Assembly (NCBI GenBank): GCA_910589655.1 | Contig: CAJUTJ010000192.1 | Span: 3,057-67,056, forward strand | Length of the DNA: 64,000 bases | Direction of reading: 5' to 3' | Origin: an uncultured Acetatifactor sp. | Lineage (GTDB): Bacteria; Bacillota; Clostridia; Lachnospirales; Lachnospiraceae | In this document: one piece after another, positions 45,298-53,730 of the stretch | Position numbering within the stretch: the first letter of the stretch is position 1 | How the letters are laid out: the number at the start of each line of letters is the position of its first letter | The notes under the pieces: generated by a model | What the model was told of the DNA's origin: nothing | The model's database searches: none | The model's input: the letters and a program-made list of their open reading frames with translations, nothing else | Translations under genes and position numbers: made by a program

Positions 45298-45486
45298 GTG
45301 GAGACAGGAAAGCAGCTGCTGGAAATCCGGCTGAAAACAGGAATGAACCGAAAGGAATTTGCGGAATATTTTGAAATACCATATCGTACCGTTCAAGACT
45401 GGGAATTGGGTAACCGTGAGATGCCCAAATATTTATTACGGTTGATAGCCTACAAGATCGAGATGGAAAAGTTAACGAAAGAATGA
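45298..45486 (+). CDS. Small helix-turn-helix protein
   Basis: A 62-residue protein starting at GTG 45298 after gggag. It contains an XRE-like HTH (KQLLEIRLKTGMNRKEFAEY then IPYRTVQDWELGNREMPKYL). It follows the Rpn gene by 6 nt, a pairing that suggests a regulator or partner of the nuclease. It could act like a small DNA-binding regulator of its own pair. Confidence 0.78.
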   Translation: METGKQLLEIRLKTGMNRKEFAEYFEIPYRTVQDWELGNREMPKYLLRLIAYKIEMEKLTKE

Positions 45487-45505
45487 AAAAATGAGGGAAA
45501 TTTTC

Positions 45506-46717
45506 ATGAAGATATCCGGACTTCCCACTCCTTGCTATGTGGTGGATGAAGCGCTGATTATAAAAAATTTAACGATTCTACGAAATATAATAGAGCGCAC
45601 AGGGGTGCGTATTCTGCTGGCGCAGAAAGCTTTTTCCATGTATGCGCTTTACCCCTTGATCGGAAGATACTTATGTGGGGCGACTGCCAGCGGATTGTAT
45701 GAAGCGAGGCTTTGTGCGGAGGAGATGGTTAGGCCATTGGCTGAACAGAATATCAAATGCGAAAACCACATATTTTCACCTGCATACAAAGAGGAAGACT
45801 TCGAAGATATTTTATGTTATTGCGACCATATTGTTTTTAATTCGTGGAGACAGGTGGAAAAGTTCGGAACAAGGGCAAAGGCGGCGGGTAAAAGCATCGG
45901 GCTCCGTATTAATCCCCAATGCTCCACTCAGAAGGGTCATGCCATTTACGACCCCTGTGCACCGGGATCACGGCTGGGGATTACAATAGAAAACTTTAGA
46001 GACAGCGTATTATTTCGGAAGTTTTTCCCTTTGTTAGACGGTCTGCATTTCCATACGCTCTGTGAGCAGGATTCCGATGATCTGGAGACTACCTTGGATG
46101 CGGTGGAGGAAAAATTCGGGGAATATCTGTCTCATATGAATTGGATTAACTTTGGCGGAGGACATCATATTACACGCGAAGGCTATGATATTCCCCGGCT
46201 GGAAAGGTGTATCCGGAGAATGCAGGAAGGGTATGGCCTGACGGTCTATTTAGAGCCGGGAGAGGCTGTGGCTTTAAATGCAGGTTTTCTGGTGTCTTCG
46301 GTTTTGGAGATTCAGGGGCCGGCTGAAAAGAGGCGGCAAGGTTTCGGCGGAAATTCTGTAGATGACGGTCTTAGGATTGCTATTTTGGATACCTCTGCGG
46401 CCTGCCATATGCCCGATGTGCTGGAGATGCCCTACAGGCCGCCTCTGCAGAAGAGCGGGCAGCCATGGGAAAAGGCTTATACGTACCGTTTGGGAGGCCC
46501 TACCTGTCTGGCGGGAGATGTGATTGGTGACTATTCCTTTGACGCACCTTTGCAGGAGGGAGACAGGCTGGTATTTGAAGATATGGCAATCTATTCTATG
46601 GTAAAAAACAATACCTTTAACGGGATGCCTTTGCCGTCCATTGTATTAAAACAAGAAAGCGGAGAATACAAGCTTATTAAGAAGTTTGGATATGAGGACT
46701 TCAAAGGCCGTTTATAG
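45506..46717 (+). CDS. nspC: Carboxynorspermidine/carboxyspermidine decarboxylase
   Basis: A 403-residue PLP enzyme of the alanine-racemase-like (fold III) group that decarboxylates carboxyspermidine to spermidine (or carboxynorspermidine to norspermidine). The start MKISGLPTPCYVVDEALI is characteristic, the PLP lysine is Lys41 in ILLAQKAFSMYA, and FHTLCEQDSDDLE, NFGGGHHITREGYD and YLEPGEAVALNAG line the cofactor site. The C-terminal half has RLGGPTCLAGDVIGDYSFD. I use ATG 45506, spaced about 6 nt from gagggaaa, rather than ATG 45491. It completes the pathway begun by the dehydrogenase at 42974. Confidence 0.94.
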   Translation: MKISGLPTPCYVVDEALIIKNLTILRNIIERTGVRILLAQKAFSMYALYPLIGRYLCGATASGLYEARLCAEEMVRPLAEQNIKCENHIFSPAYKEEDFEDILCYCDHIVFNSWRQVEKFGTRAKAAGKSIGLRINPQCSTQKGHAIYDPCAPGSRLGITIENFRDSVLFRKFFPLLDGLHFHTLCEQDSDDLETTLDAVEEKFGEYLSHMNWINFGGGHHITREGYDIPRLERCIRRMQEGYGLTVYLEPGEAVALNAGFLVSSVLEIQGPAEKRRQGFGGNSVDDGLRIAILDTSAACHMPDVLEMPYRPPLQKSGQPWEKAYTYRLGGPTCLAGDVIGDYSFDAPLQEGDRLVFEDMAIYSMVKNNTFNGMPLPSIVLKQESGEYKLIKKFGYEDFKGRL

Positions 46718-47148
46718 AAGTGCAGACAAGAAAGCCATTTCTTAAGAATACAAAAGTAAAAACTCCGGCATATGCCGGAGCTTTTACCTCTAATAGGGGG
46801 AATGTTTTTGAAAGTATCTATAGGAACCTGATAAATCAGGATTGTTTTTAGGCGAAGCTGACAGAACCCTAACCAGTGTGTTAAAACTCAACAGCTCCTT
46901 TGTTTATGTATTTATCATACATGGAAAATGTGTCCAAAGTTTGACTTTGCCATAAAGGATTTATAAAGATTCTTAAGAAATTATGGAAAAATTTTACATT
47001 TTATAAAATAATCTTATGAATTAAAAAAGAGAGAAATCAAACTCGTCCTGCTCCGGCTGAATGATCGAATTTTCGTAGGTGGCGGTGCGGTTGGCGGCAT
47101 GGGCAGACAGCAGACGGATACTGCTGCATTTTATAAGGAGAGAAAATT
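46718..47148. other. Intergenic region with a terminator and an AT-rich promoter region
   Basis: After nspC comes the terminator at 46755-46787. The rest is AT-rich without a gene. A ttgact (46941) and tataaa (46962) with short spacing, or taaagat with 17-nt spacing, may be the promoter of the PepSY gene; its ribosome binding site aaggagag lies 6 nt before the ATG at 47149. Confidence 0.55.
46755..46787 (+). terminator. Bidirectional-type terminator after nspC
   Basis: The palindrome ctccggcatatgccggag, extended by gtaaaa/ttttac, gives a strong stem with T-rich flanks on both strands. Confidence 0.8.
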
Positions 47149-48015
47149 ATGAAAAGAAAAATTGTTATATGTATTACGGGATTGGTTGTGCTGCTTTTCG
47201 GAGGCTGCGGCAGCCGGCAAAGCGGTCTGTCATATATCGGAGCGGATAAGGCAAAGCAGCTGGCACTGAACGCGTTGGCTATAACGATGGATCAGACGGA
47301 AGCGATACAGGCAGATTTGACCACATACAATGGCGAGGATTGTTATCTGGTGGAGATTATTGTAGCAGGACAAAGTTATCAATATAATATTGACGCACAA
47401 ACCGGTGCAATTGTCGGAAGTAATTTTTCCTCTCCGATTTTGCCTGCGCAGGATACTGTGGCAAGCGGAAATACCGGGAGCGATTCATCAAGCAATGTAC
47501 CTGCGGGAGGAACTTCCGGATCAGGAATGGCAAACAATAATATAATGGCTTCTTCATCGAAAAGCATGATTGCTATCGAAGAAGCAAAGGCAGCAGTCCT
47601 AAGCCACGCGGGATTGACTGAGGAAGAAGTAACTTTTGTGAAAAGTGAGCTGGAATATGAGGACGGACGCCAAGTGTATGAGCTGGAGTTTTATACGAGT
47701 GATTATAGGGAATATGATTATGAAATAGATGCTTACACAGGTGAGTTGGTGGGCTTTGACTATGATGCGGAACATTTTGCGCTGCCTCAAGCTGCCGATG
47801 GCGCTGCCATTACTGCAGATGAGGCAAAGAAACTGGCATTGTCCAAGGTCCCGGGCGCGTCTGCCGATGATATCAGGGAGTTCGAATCGGATTATGATCA
47901 TGGGCGTATGGAGTATGAAGGAGAAATAATATATAATGGTAAGAAGTATGAGTTTGAAATTGACGGCAGCAATGGTCAATTTCTAAGCTGGGAAGAGGAA
48001 TCTGTTCTCCGGTGA
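47149..48015 (+). CDS. Lipoprotein with three PepSY-type domains
   Basis: A 288-residue lipoprotein with lipobox LFGGC (Cys20). Three repeats of about 70 residues follow (about 27-92, 140-205 and 218-285), each starting with A-x-x-(x)-A-K-x-x-x-L-x-x-(A/P)G-type helices (GADKAKQLALNAL, AIEEAKAAVLSHAGL, TADEAKKLALSKVPGA) and ending with a YEIDAYTGE-like strand. PepSY domains are thought to inhibit or chaperone extracytoplasmic peptidases. A Ser/Gly/Asn-rich linker (about 100-135) separates the first and second. It lies between nspC and aguA but has its own terminator, so it is probably not part of the polyamine transcript. Confidence 0.88.
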   Translation: MKRKIVICITGLVVLLFGGCGSRQSGLSYIGADKAKQLALNALAITMDQTEAIQADLTTYNGEDCYLVEIIVAGQSYQYNIDAQTGAIVGSNFSSPILPAQDTVASGNTGSDSSSNVPAGGTSGSGMANNNIMASSSKSMIAIEEAKAAVLSHAGLTEEEVTFVKSELEYEDGRQVYELEFYTSDYREYDYEIDAYTGELVGFDYDAEHFALPQAADGAAITADEAKKLALSKVPGASADDIREFESDYDHGRMEYEGEIIYNGKKYEFEIDGSNGQFLSWEEESVLR

Positions 48016-48028
48016 AAACATTCTTAGA

Positions 48029-48077
48029 AAAGCAGTTCGTGCATCATGATATACCATTCATGCACAAACTGCTTTTT
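48029..48077 (+). terminator. Rho-independent terminator after the PepSY lipoprotein
   Basis: The arms aagcagttcgtgcat and atgcacaaactgctt pair over 14 of 15 positions, and three more T follow. Confidence 0.85.
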
Positions 48078-48144
48078 AATATCGGTATATAGTATAATGC
48101 CTGTATTGAAAACAAAGGAGTTTGCACAAAGAAGGTGAAAGAAT

Positions 48145-48432
48145 ATGGCAGTTTCTCAAAGTGAAAAATTGGATCAGATTTTAAAGGCATATACTCTGGA
48201 AGTACAAACATGGCTGCATGATAATTTTAAATATGCCGCTGCCCGCAGCTGTGTTTTAGAGAAAGCATCTTTTGGGGGCAGGGCGGAGCTAATGATTGTT
48301 ATGTATAAGAAACCGCAGGATATTGGGTTCTTAATGAAAAAAATTACTAAACTTACAACAAAATACAACAAACAATACAAAATAGCCATTCAACCTGTGC
48401 TGCAATGGGAAAATGAGGAAGCATTGGCGTGA
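48145..48432 (+). CDS. Hypothetical protein, 95 residues
   Basis: A small soluble protein with a helical N-terminal half (SQSEKLDQILKAYTLEVQTW) and a strand-rich second half (AELMIVMYKKPQDIGFLMKK). A basic TTKYNKQYKIAIQPVLQW strand suggests a small alpha/beta fold. No family is recognised. The ATG follows aaggtg by about 8 nt. Its position between the PepSY gene and aguA gives no functional clue. Confidence 0.7.
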   Translation: MAVSQSEKLDQILKAYTLEVQTWLHDNFKYAAARSCVLEKASFGGRAELMIVMYKKPQDIGFLMKKITKLTTKYNKQYKIAIQPVLQWENEEALA

Positions 48433-48453
48433 CCCCCAAAACAGCGAATTTGC

Positions 48454-48523
48454 GCATGCCGGCCTCGGGTTCGTCAAAAAACAGTATGTAAATACCCCGT
48501 GTGACAGCGGATGAACAGTATCA
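48454..48523 (+). repeat. Dispersed intergenic repeat, copy F
   Basis: A diverged copy with gcgcatgccggcctcgggtt, then gtcaaaaaacagtatgtaa, accccgtg and gatgaacag, matching the order of parts in the copies at 36111 and 38766. It fills part of the 292-bp gap before aguA. Confidence 0.55.
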
Positions 48524-48724
48524 GGAAATTTCCTTCTGAAATTTCCTTGCAGCCGCATCCATTGATTTTTAGCAAGAGTTTGTTTATAATGTTTCTGTGA
48601 TATTTGATGAAATTCCGCGGAATAATTTCATTGAACTATATTATTTCCGGTTATCATGAAAGGGAAGTTTAACAAAAACACGGTTTAGAATTAGAGATAT
48701 GGAATTCTCGAGAGGAGAAGCCCA

Positions 48725-49819
48725 ATGAATATTATCAAGGATTCAACACCGTCTGCGGACGGTTATCACATGCCGGCTGAATATGAACCTCATGAAGGAT
48801 GCATTATGATTTTTCCGGAGCGTTCTGATTCATGGCAGTACGGCGGTTATGCGGCTCGAAAGACATTTGTGAAGATTGCGGAGGCCATTTCCGCTTCCGA
48901 GAAAGTTACGGTATGTGCCGGTGCCTCACAATATGATAATGCCAGGGCGATCCTTCCCGCCCATATTCGTGTTGTGGAAATGTCCAGCAATGATGCATGG
49001 GCCAGAGATTACTGCCCTACCTTTGTGAAAAACGAAAAAGGAAATGTGCGTGGGATAGACTGGGGCTTCAATGCATGGGGCGGGCTCCATGACGGATTGT
49101 ATTTTCCTTGGGACAGTGACAATAAGATGGCGAGGAAGCTGTGTGATTTACTGGACAAGGACATTTATCATAAACGAGATTTTATCTTGGAGGGCGGTTC
49201 CGTACATGTGGACGGCGAAGGCACTTGTATGGTGACGGAGAGCTGTCTGCTCAGCAAGGGGCGGAATCCCCGGCTGAGCAGAGAACAAATCGAAGAAACT
49301 TTAAAGCAATATCTGGGTGTTTCCACCGTTCTGTGGCTGCCCTGTGGAATTTATCATGACGAAACGAATGAGCATGTGGATAATATCTGTGCTTTCGTAA
49401 AACCGGGAGAAGTAGTGCTGGCATGGACGGAGGATACGGAGGATGTACAATATAAGATGTCCAAAGCATGTCTGGAGTATTTGGGCGGCGTGAAGGATGC
49501 AAAGGGCAGAAGCATAAAGGTTCATAAACTGCCCTTGCCGAAGCCCGTGACCATTACCGCGGAAGAATGTGAGGGGCTGGATGCCTGTTGGGATGAGCCT
49601 GTCCGTATACCGGGAGAGCGGCTGGCAGCTTCCTATGTGAATTTTTATATTGCAAATCACTCTATAGTCATGCCCGGATTTGGTGATCCTCAGGATGAGA
49701 AAGCCAAAAAAGTTCTACAAGATTTATTTCCCGGGCGGAAAGTTGTACAGATTTATACCAGAGACATTCTCATAGGAGGCGGCAATATCCATTGTATTAC
49801 GCAGCAGATTCCAATGTGA
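48725..49819 (+). CDS. aguA: Agmatine deiminase
   Basis: A 364-residue guanidino-group-modifying enzyme of the pentein fold that hydrolyses agmatine to N-carbamoylputrescine and ammonia. Signature parts are HMPAEYEPHEGCIMIFPERS, NDAWARDYCPTFV, DWGFNAWGG, EGGSVHVDGEGT, GIYHDETNEHVDN (catalytic His and Asp) and nucleophile Cys357 in GGGNIHCITQQ. The ATG follows gaggagaag. Its product is the substrate of AguB, encoded 351 nt downstream. Confidence 0.96.
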   Translation: MNIIKDSTPSADGYHMPAEYEPHEGCIMIFPERSDSWQYGGYAARKTFVKIAEAISASEKVTVCAGASQYDNARAILPAHIRVVEMSSNDAWARDYCPTFVKNEKGNVRGIDWGFNAWGGLHDGLYFPWDSDNKMARKLCDLLDKDIYHKRDFILEGGSVHVDGEGTCMVTESCLLSKGRNPRLSREQIEETLKQYLGVSTVLWLPCGIYHDETNEHVDNICAFVKPGEVVLAWTEDTEDVQYKMSKACLEYLGGVKDAKGRSIKVHKLPLPKPVTITAEECEGLDACWDEPVRIPGERLAASYVNFYIANHSIVMPGFGDPQDEKAKKVLQDLFPGRKVVQIYTRDILIGGGNIHCITQQIPM

Positions 49820-50170
49820 GAAGATATTGAATCATTGGCAGAGAGGTACAGATAAGCTTATGTCCCCCAAACTGCCGGAGAAGCTGGAAAACTGCCGGAA
49901 CATGGTTTTTTTCATTGGAGACTTAGAGTTGTACGATTGTGAGCCGCAGCAAAGCTGCAATTTCACAATCCTGATGAGAGAGCCCGCTGGAGCGGGCAGA
50001 TGGGAGTTAGTGTGAGAAGAAGTTCTAATTGCTTTAGCAATTTTTGCTCACAGCAGAGGCTGAACTTCTAAGTCTCACACCGAGAAATGCCCGAAAACAC
50101 GGCATTTCTCATCGGAGCTTTAGCTCCATGGGATTGTGAGCCGCAGCAAAGCTGCGACATGGAGGTTAGT
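49820..50170. other. Hairpin-rich intergenic region with a duplicated module
   Basis: The gap between aguA and aguB consists of two copies of a module (about 49889-49965 and 50084-50172). Between them are a small hairpin gcccgc/gcgggc (49982-49997) and a long one, gtgtgaga / tctcacac plus agaagttc / gaacttct (50010-50080). Open frames running through it are made of repeat DNA and are not credible genes. Confidence 0.7.
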
Positions 50171-50172
50171 AT
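50084..50172 (+). repeat. Repeat module that carries the aguB ribosome binding site
   Basis: Shares cccgaaaacacggcatttct, a short ggagct/agctcc hairpin, gattgtgagccgcagcaaag and gctgcgacatgga with the modules at 327-396 and 49889-49965. Its last bases, ggaggttagt, form the Shine-Dalgarno sequence of aguB. Confidence 0.65.
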
Positions 50173-51046
50173 GAAAAATGTAACGGTGGCGGCGGTTCAG
50201 ATGTATTGCAGCCGTACCAGAGAAGAAAATATAAAAGCGGCGGACAAGCTGGTAAGGGAAGCGGCATTAAAAGGCGCGCAAATTGTGCTGCTGCCGGAGC
50301 TGTTTGAGACATGGTATTTTTGTCAGGAGCGGAATTATAGTTCTTACGGTATTGCCGCCGACGTGGAGTCAAATCCCGCCATACGCCATTTCAGGGGAGT
50401 GGCGGCGGAGCTGAAGCTGGTGCTTCCTGTCAGCTTTTATGAGAGGGAAGAAAATGTGACATATAACTCCGTTGCGGTTATAGACGCGGACGGAAGTATT
50501 TTGGGCGTATATCGGAAAACGCATATACCGGATGACCATTTTTATCAGGAGAAATTTTATTTTACTCCGGGCAATACAGGCTTTCGGGTTTGGGATACCG
50601 CCTATGGAAGAATCGGTGTAGGAATCTGCTGGGATCAGTGGTTCCCTGAAGCGGCCAGATGCATGGCGCTGATGGGGGCGCAGCTGCTGCTGTATCCTAC
50701 GGCCATCGGCTCCGAACCGATTATTGAGTGTGACAGTATGCCTCACTGGAGGAGATGTATGCAAGGGCATGCGGCAGCCAATGTAATTCCCGTGATTGCG
50801 GCTAACCGCATCGGCGAAGAGAAGGTTATGCCGGCAAAAGATAACAATCATCAATCCTCTGCACTTGTCTTCTACGGTTCTTCTTTTATTGCGGATGAGA
50901 CGGGAGAGCTGCTGGAGGATGGAGGGAGAACGGAAGAGAAAATACTTCTTCATACCTTTGACTTGGATGCCATCGAGGAGCTTCGTTTCAGCTGGGGTCT
51001 GTTTCGGGACAGACGTCCGGAGATGTATCTGCAGATTACAAAATAA
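50171..51046 (+). CDS. aguB: N-carbamoylputrescine amidase
   Basis: A 291-residue nitrilase-superfamily amidohydrolase that converts N-carbamoylputrescine to putrescine, CO2 and ammonia. The Glu-Lys-Cys triad is complete: Glu43 in LLPELFETW, Lys116 in YRKTHIPD and Cys153 in GVGICWDQWFPEAARC. FETWYFCQE and NNHQSSALVFYGSSFI agree with the AguB subgroup. The true start is ATG 50171, 5 nt after ggagg; an upstream in-frame ATG at 50087 would translate repeat DNA. It provides putrescine for both SpeE and the carboxyspermidine route. Confidence 0.95.
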   Translation: MKNVTVAAVQMYCSRTREENIKAADKLVREAALKGAQIVLLPELFETWYFCQERNYSSYGIAADVESNPAIRHFRGVAAELKLVLPVSFYEREENVTYNSVAVIDADGSILGVYRKTHIPDDHFYQEKFYFTPGNTGFRVWDTAYGRIGVGICWDQWFPEAARCMALMGAQLLLYPTAIGSEPIIECDSMPHWRRCMQGHAAANVIPVIAANRIGEEKVMPAKDNNHQSSALVFYGSSFIADETGELLEDGGRTEEKILLHTFDLDAIEELRFSWGLFRDRRPEMYLQITK

Positions 51047-51080
51047 AAATAACAGTTCCCACAGGGGTGAGAACTGTTAC
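51041..51080 (-). terminator. Rho-independent terminator for the minus-strand lyase operon
   Basis: The inverted repeat aacagttc / gaactgtt (51051-51078) is followed, in minus-strand reading, by tattttta and further T. The plus-strand side has no T tract, so it serves the PilZ gene that ends at 51124. Confidence 0.75.
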
Positions 51081-51123
51081 AAGAAGGAACCGCAAGGAAA
51101 AGCGGCGGCCGATATATTGGCGT

Positions 51124-51801
51124 CTACTCACGCCGGAAGCTGCCGTAGCTGGTTTTCTTTAACCGATAGCGTTCTTTTTTCATAAGGTAGGAATCCAAGC
51201 CGGCTACATGATTGTTCAACCGGCATCCGTAAATCGTATTGCCGTTTTCCAATTCCTGAATCCGGGCGATCAGGCCGTAAAGGTGGAACATATATTTCTC
51301 ACCGAATTCTTGAATTTGATCTTTGAGAACAACGTGAACCAAACTTCCTTCCATAAATTTAATATTACTGTCACATACCACTGAGAAGCCGTTGGAGCTG
51401 ACATCACGGATAATGGCTTCATAGGCAGCATGGTTGGAGCCAAATTGAATGGAGGTTTCCACTCCTATATAACAGCGGAAGTTCTGCCTCCGATTATAGG
51501 CAACGCTCTCGGCGATGGTAGTAAGGCTGTAGCAGAGTGTGCCGTCGGACCGCCGAAGCAGTGTATTGGCTACATTCTTAAATAAATGGGGCTTGTCGTC
51601 CGGCACGGATGCCAGCACATTTAAAATAACGCCCTTTCCCCGGAAAGATATGGGTTTTCCGTTTTGAAATACGGCATCCGCAAAGATCATGTGCCTTTTG
51701 CGGTTAATCTCTTGAACCTTACTGGTAAAAACAAGAGAGTTGTCTTTCACGCTTACGAACAGGGTGAGCTCCTGTCCCGGTCTTAATTCTTCGATACGCA
51801 T
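51124..51801 (-). CDS. PilZ-domain cyclic-di-GMP-binding protein (YcgR-like)
   Basis: A 225-residue protein with an N-terminal YcgR-like domain (about 1-95, MRIEELRPGQELTLFVSV) and a C-terminal PilZ domain (about 98-215). The c-di-GMP-binding motifs RxxxR (RRQNFRCYI) and DxSxxG (RDVSSNGF) are both present, so ligand binding is expected. YcgR proteins slow flagellar rotation in E. coli, and other PilZ proteins control exopolysaccharide enzymes. Its ATG lies only 3 nt after the stop of the heparinase-family lyase, so both are in one operon; a link between c-di-GMP and polysaccharide use is inference. Confidence 0.9.
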   Translation of the reverse strand: MRIEELRPGQELTLFVSVKDNSLVFTSKVQEINRKRHMIFADAVFQNGKPISFRGKGVILNVLASVPDDKPHLFKNVANTLLRRSDGTLCYSLTTIAESVAYNRRQNFRCYIGVETSIQFGSNHAAYEAIIRDVSSNGFSVVCDSNIKFMEGSLVHVVLKDQIQEFGEKYMFHLYGLIARIQELENGNTIYGCRLNNHVAGLDSYLMKKERYRLKKTSYGSFRRE

Positions 51802-51804
51802 ACT

Positions 51805-53628
51805 TTACTTTACCTCTAATTGAAATTCTGAAGCTGTCATAGTCAGACGAATCCGATACAGCTCATGGTTCCATGCAGTCTGAAGTCTTGCATCGGTAAC
51901 GGGCAGGACTTCTACCATCAAAGGCTTTGCTCCCGAAAAGGAGGCCTGTGCCAGAGTGCCGATCCGGATGCTGTTTTCCGTCACCTCCGGCTTTTCATAG
52001 GTGATGAAATTTAATACGACGTTTCCGGCATCCGTGGTATCTGTCAAAAGAACCCTATTGCTTAGTTTATCAAAAAAAACTTCTCTCGTATAGTGTTTTT
52101 TATAAGTTTTGAAAGAATACGCATTGGATAGTTCCATGGAAATACCGCTCTGTGTTTCTTCAAAAAATGTTCTTACATTTTCGGCGCGGTAATCCCGGCC
52201 GTCAAGCTGATCCAGCCCTTCAATCGTGGGCAGATTGTGGTAGCATGACTGCATGGTCCAGATCTCATATCTGCGGGAGGAAAAGGTTTTGGCAGTGTAA
52301 CTTTCCACACCGATATCTATAAAAAGCGGCTGCCCGTTTTTGTAAAGAGTAAAGCTGCCCGTGTCATTGTGATTATGACTGTCGTCATTGTCTCCCGCTT
52401 TTACCGCAAGGCAGAAGGTGTCGTTTCTGGACACAAAGAGTCCTACACTGGGATAATAGATATCCTTATATGTAAGCGGTTCGGACGTATCACAGGCTGA
52501 AATCTCCGGACAGTGAAAAATGGTCTGCATTCTGTAAAAAAGATTCAGGCGGTTTGATTCATCCGCAAAAAGATTTTCCTTGGATGCCTGAAAGTCTCTG
52601 GCGGCAAAGAGCATCAGTCCGGGCTGTCCGGTTCGTTTGCCGAAAAGAAACTCCCGCACACCGGCACGGCCCGCCACAGGGGAGCAGTCTGCAAAATTGA
52701 TATAATATTTATCCGCAACATGTACGTTGTAAATATAGGATGCTATATTTTTCACCTTGTCCCACTGATACAAACCTTCGAAAGCCCCGCCGGTAATCCG
52801 GTTTAAAACCTCTGCGGCTCCGTCCAGACATAATCCCGCATGCCGGAAATACTGGGCTCCCTCGTCACAGCAGCCGTCATCTCCGTAATCCTTTAAAAAG
52901 AAGTCAAGGCTTTCCGCCGCTTTCAGAGTTACTGCCTTCTCCGTGCCGGAATGAGATTTCTGCAGAAAAACCGTCAGCAGTACATTCTGGGTACACCACG
53001 GAGTCCAGTTGCACATGGGCTCCTCGCCCGCTCCCATCCACCAGAAATGTTCCCGAATATAGGGGAGCGAAATACGGCGCTCCAGTTCATAAGCAATTCT
53101 CCGATTGATAAAGGGACTGATCCGGTCTAAACGGCTTCCCAGCAGATACCGGATACAGGCCAGCTGTGCTCCTGTCTCGCAGGCAAACAGATCCATTACA
53201 GGGCGGGTGGCATCCGGCAGGAGCTCCTGCGGGGCATTGCGGAGATAGGAATTGTGGGGGGGCAGCTGCCATGCGCTTTCCTCGCAGACAGCAAAAATCC
53301 CGTTGATAATATCATCCAAAAAACGGCCCTGATCTTCCATGCATTCCGCCGCAGTCAGAGAATTCAAAGCGTACCGTCTATCAAAATAGAGATTTTCGTA
53401 ATCCACGCGGTTTCCTGTACGCTTAAACTTCATAAAATCAGTGGAACGGATCACCGGATATTCATATCCCAGATAACCTTCTCCCTGTAAAATGACAGCC
53501 TCGCGCAGTTCTTGGGGAAGACTGTCATAGGCCGCTCTGTCGTCGATATCGGGAAAAGGCCGGTATTCCAGAAGCCGATCATTTTTTTCCCAAAAAGCTT
53601 TCATGGTATCCAGAAATCGTTTTTCCAT
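51805..53628 (-). CDS. Heparinase II/III-family polysaccharide lyase
   Basis: A 607-residue protein with an alpha-toroid N-terminal half (about 1-350) and a beta-sandwich C-terminal half (about 380-600), the layout of heparinase II/III and related PL families. The conserved GDNDDSHNHNDTGSFTLY stretch (about residues 411-428, with His418 and His420) and the following FIDIGVESYTAKTFSSRRYE carry the expected catalytic His and Tyr. There is no signal peptide, so it probably acts on imported oligosaccharides. The ATG follows aggagg by 5 nt, and a perfect hairpin tgcgcgc/gcgcgca lies just before that site. Its neighbours (YesMN, sugar ABC transporter, GH88) indicate uronic-acid-containing glycans such as glycosaminoglycans. 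Confidence 0.88.
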   Translation of the reverse strand: MEKRFLDTMKAFWEKNDRLLEYRPFPDIDDRAAYDSLPQELREAVILQGEGYLGYEYPVIRSTDFMKFKRTGNRVDYENLYFDRRYALNSLTAAECMEDQGRFLDDIINGIFAVCEESAWQLPPHNSYLRNAPQELLPDATRPVMDLFACETGAQLACIRYLLGSRLDRISPFINRRIAYELERRISLPYIREHFWWMGAGEEPMCNWTPWCTQNVLLTVFLQKSHSGTEKAVTLKAAESLDFFLKDYGDDGCCDEGAQYFRHAGLCLDGAAEVLNRITGGAFEGLYQWDKVKNIASYIYNVHVADKYYINFADCSPVAGRAGVREFLFGKRTGQPGLMLFAARDFQASKENLFADESNRLNLFYRMQTIFHCPEISACDTSEPLTYKDIYYPSVGLFVSRNDTFCLAVKAGDNDDSHNHNDTGSFTLYKNGQPLFIDIGVESYTAKTFSSRRYEIWTMQSCYHNLPTIEGLDQLDGRDYRAENVRTFFEETQSGISMELSNAYSFKTYKKHYTREVFFDKLSNRVLLTDTTDAGNVVLNFITYEKPEVTENSIRIGTLAQASFSGAKPLMVEVLPVTDARLQTAWNHELYRIRLTMTASEFQLEVK

Positions 53629-53730
53629 TTACACCTCCTGCGCGCTTTAGCGCGCATACCAATCAATATTAGAAAGAGCCTCTTTTTCAAACTATTAAAC
53701 ATGCTGATGCCGCCGGCACAAACAATCCGT

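Noticed and set aside
49827..50015. A 62-codon plus-strand open frame between aguA and aguB
   Set aside because: It consists of the repeated hairpin modules, has no ribosome binding site and no protein-like composition; the same holds for the upstream extension of aguB to 50087.
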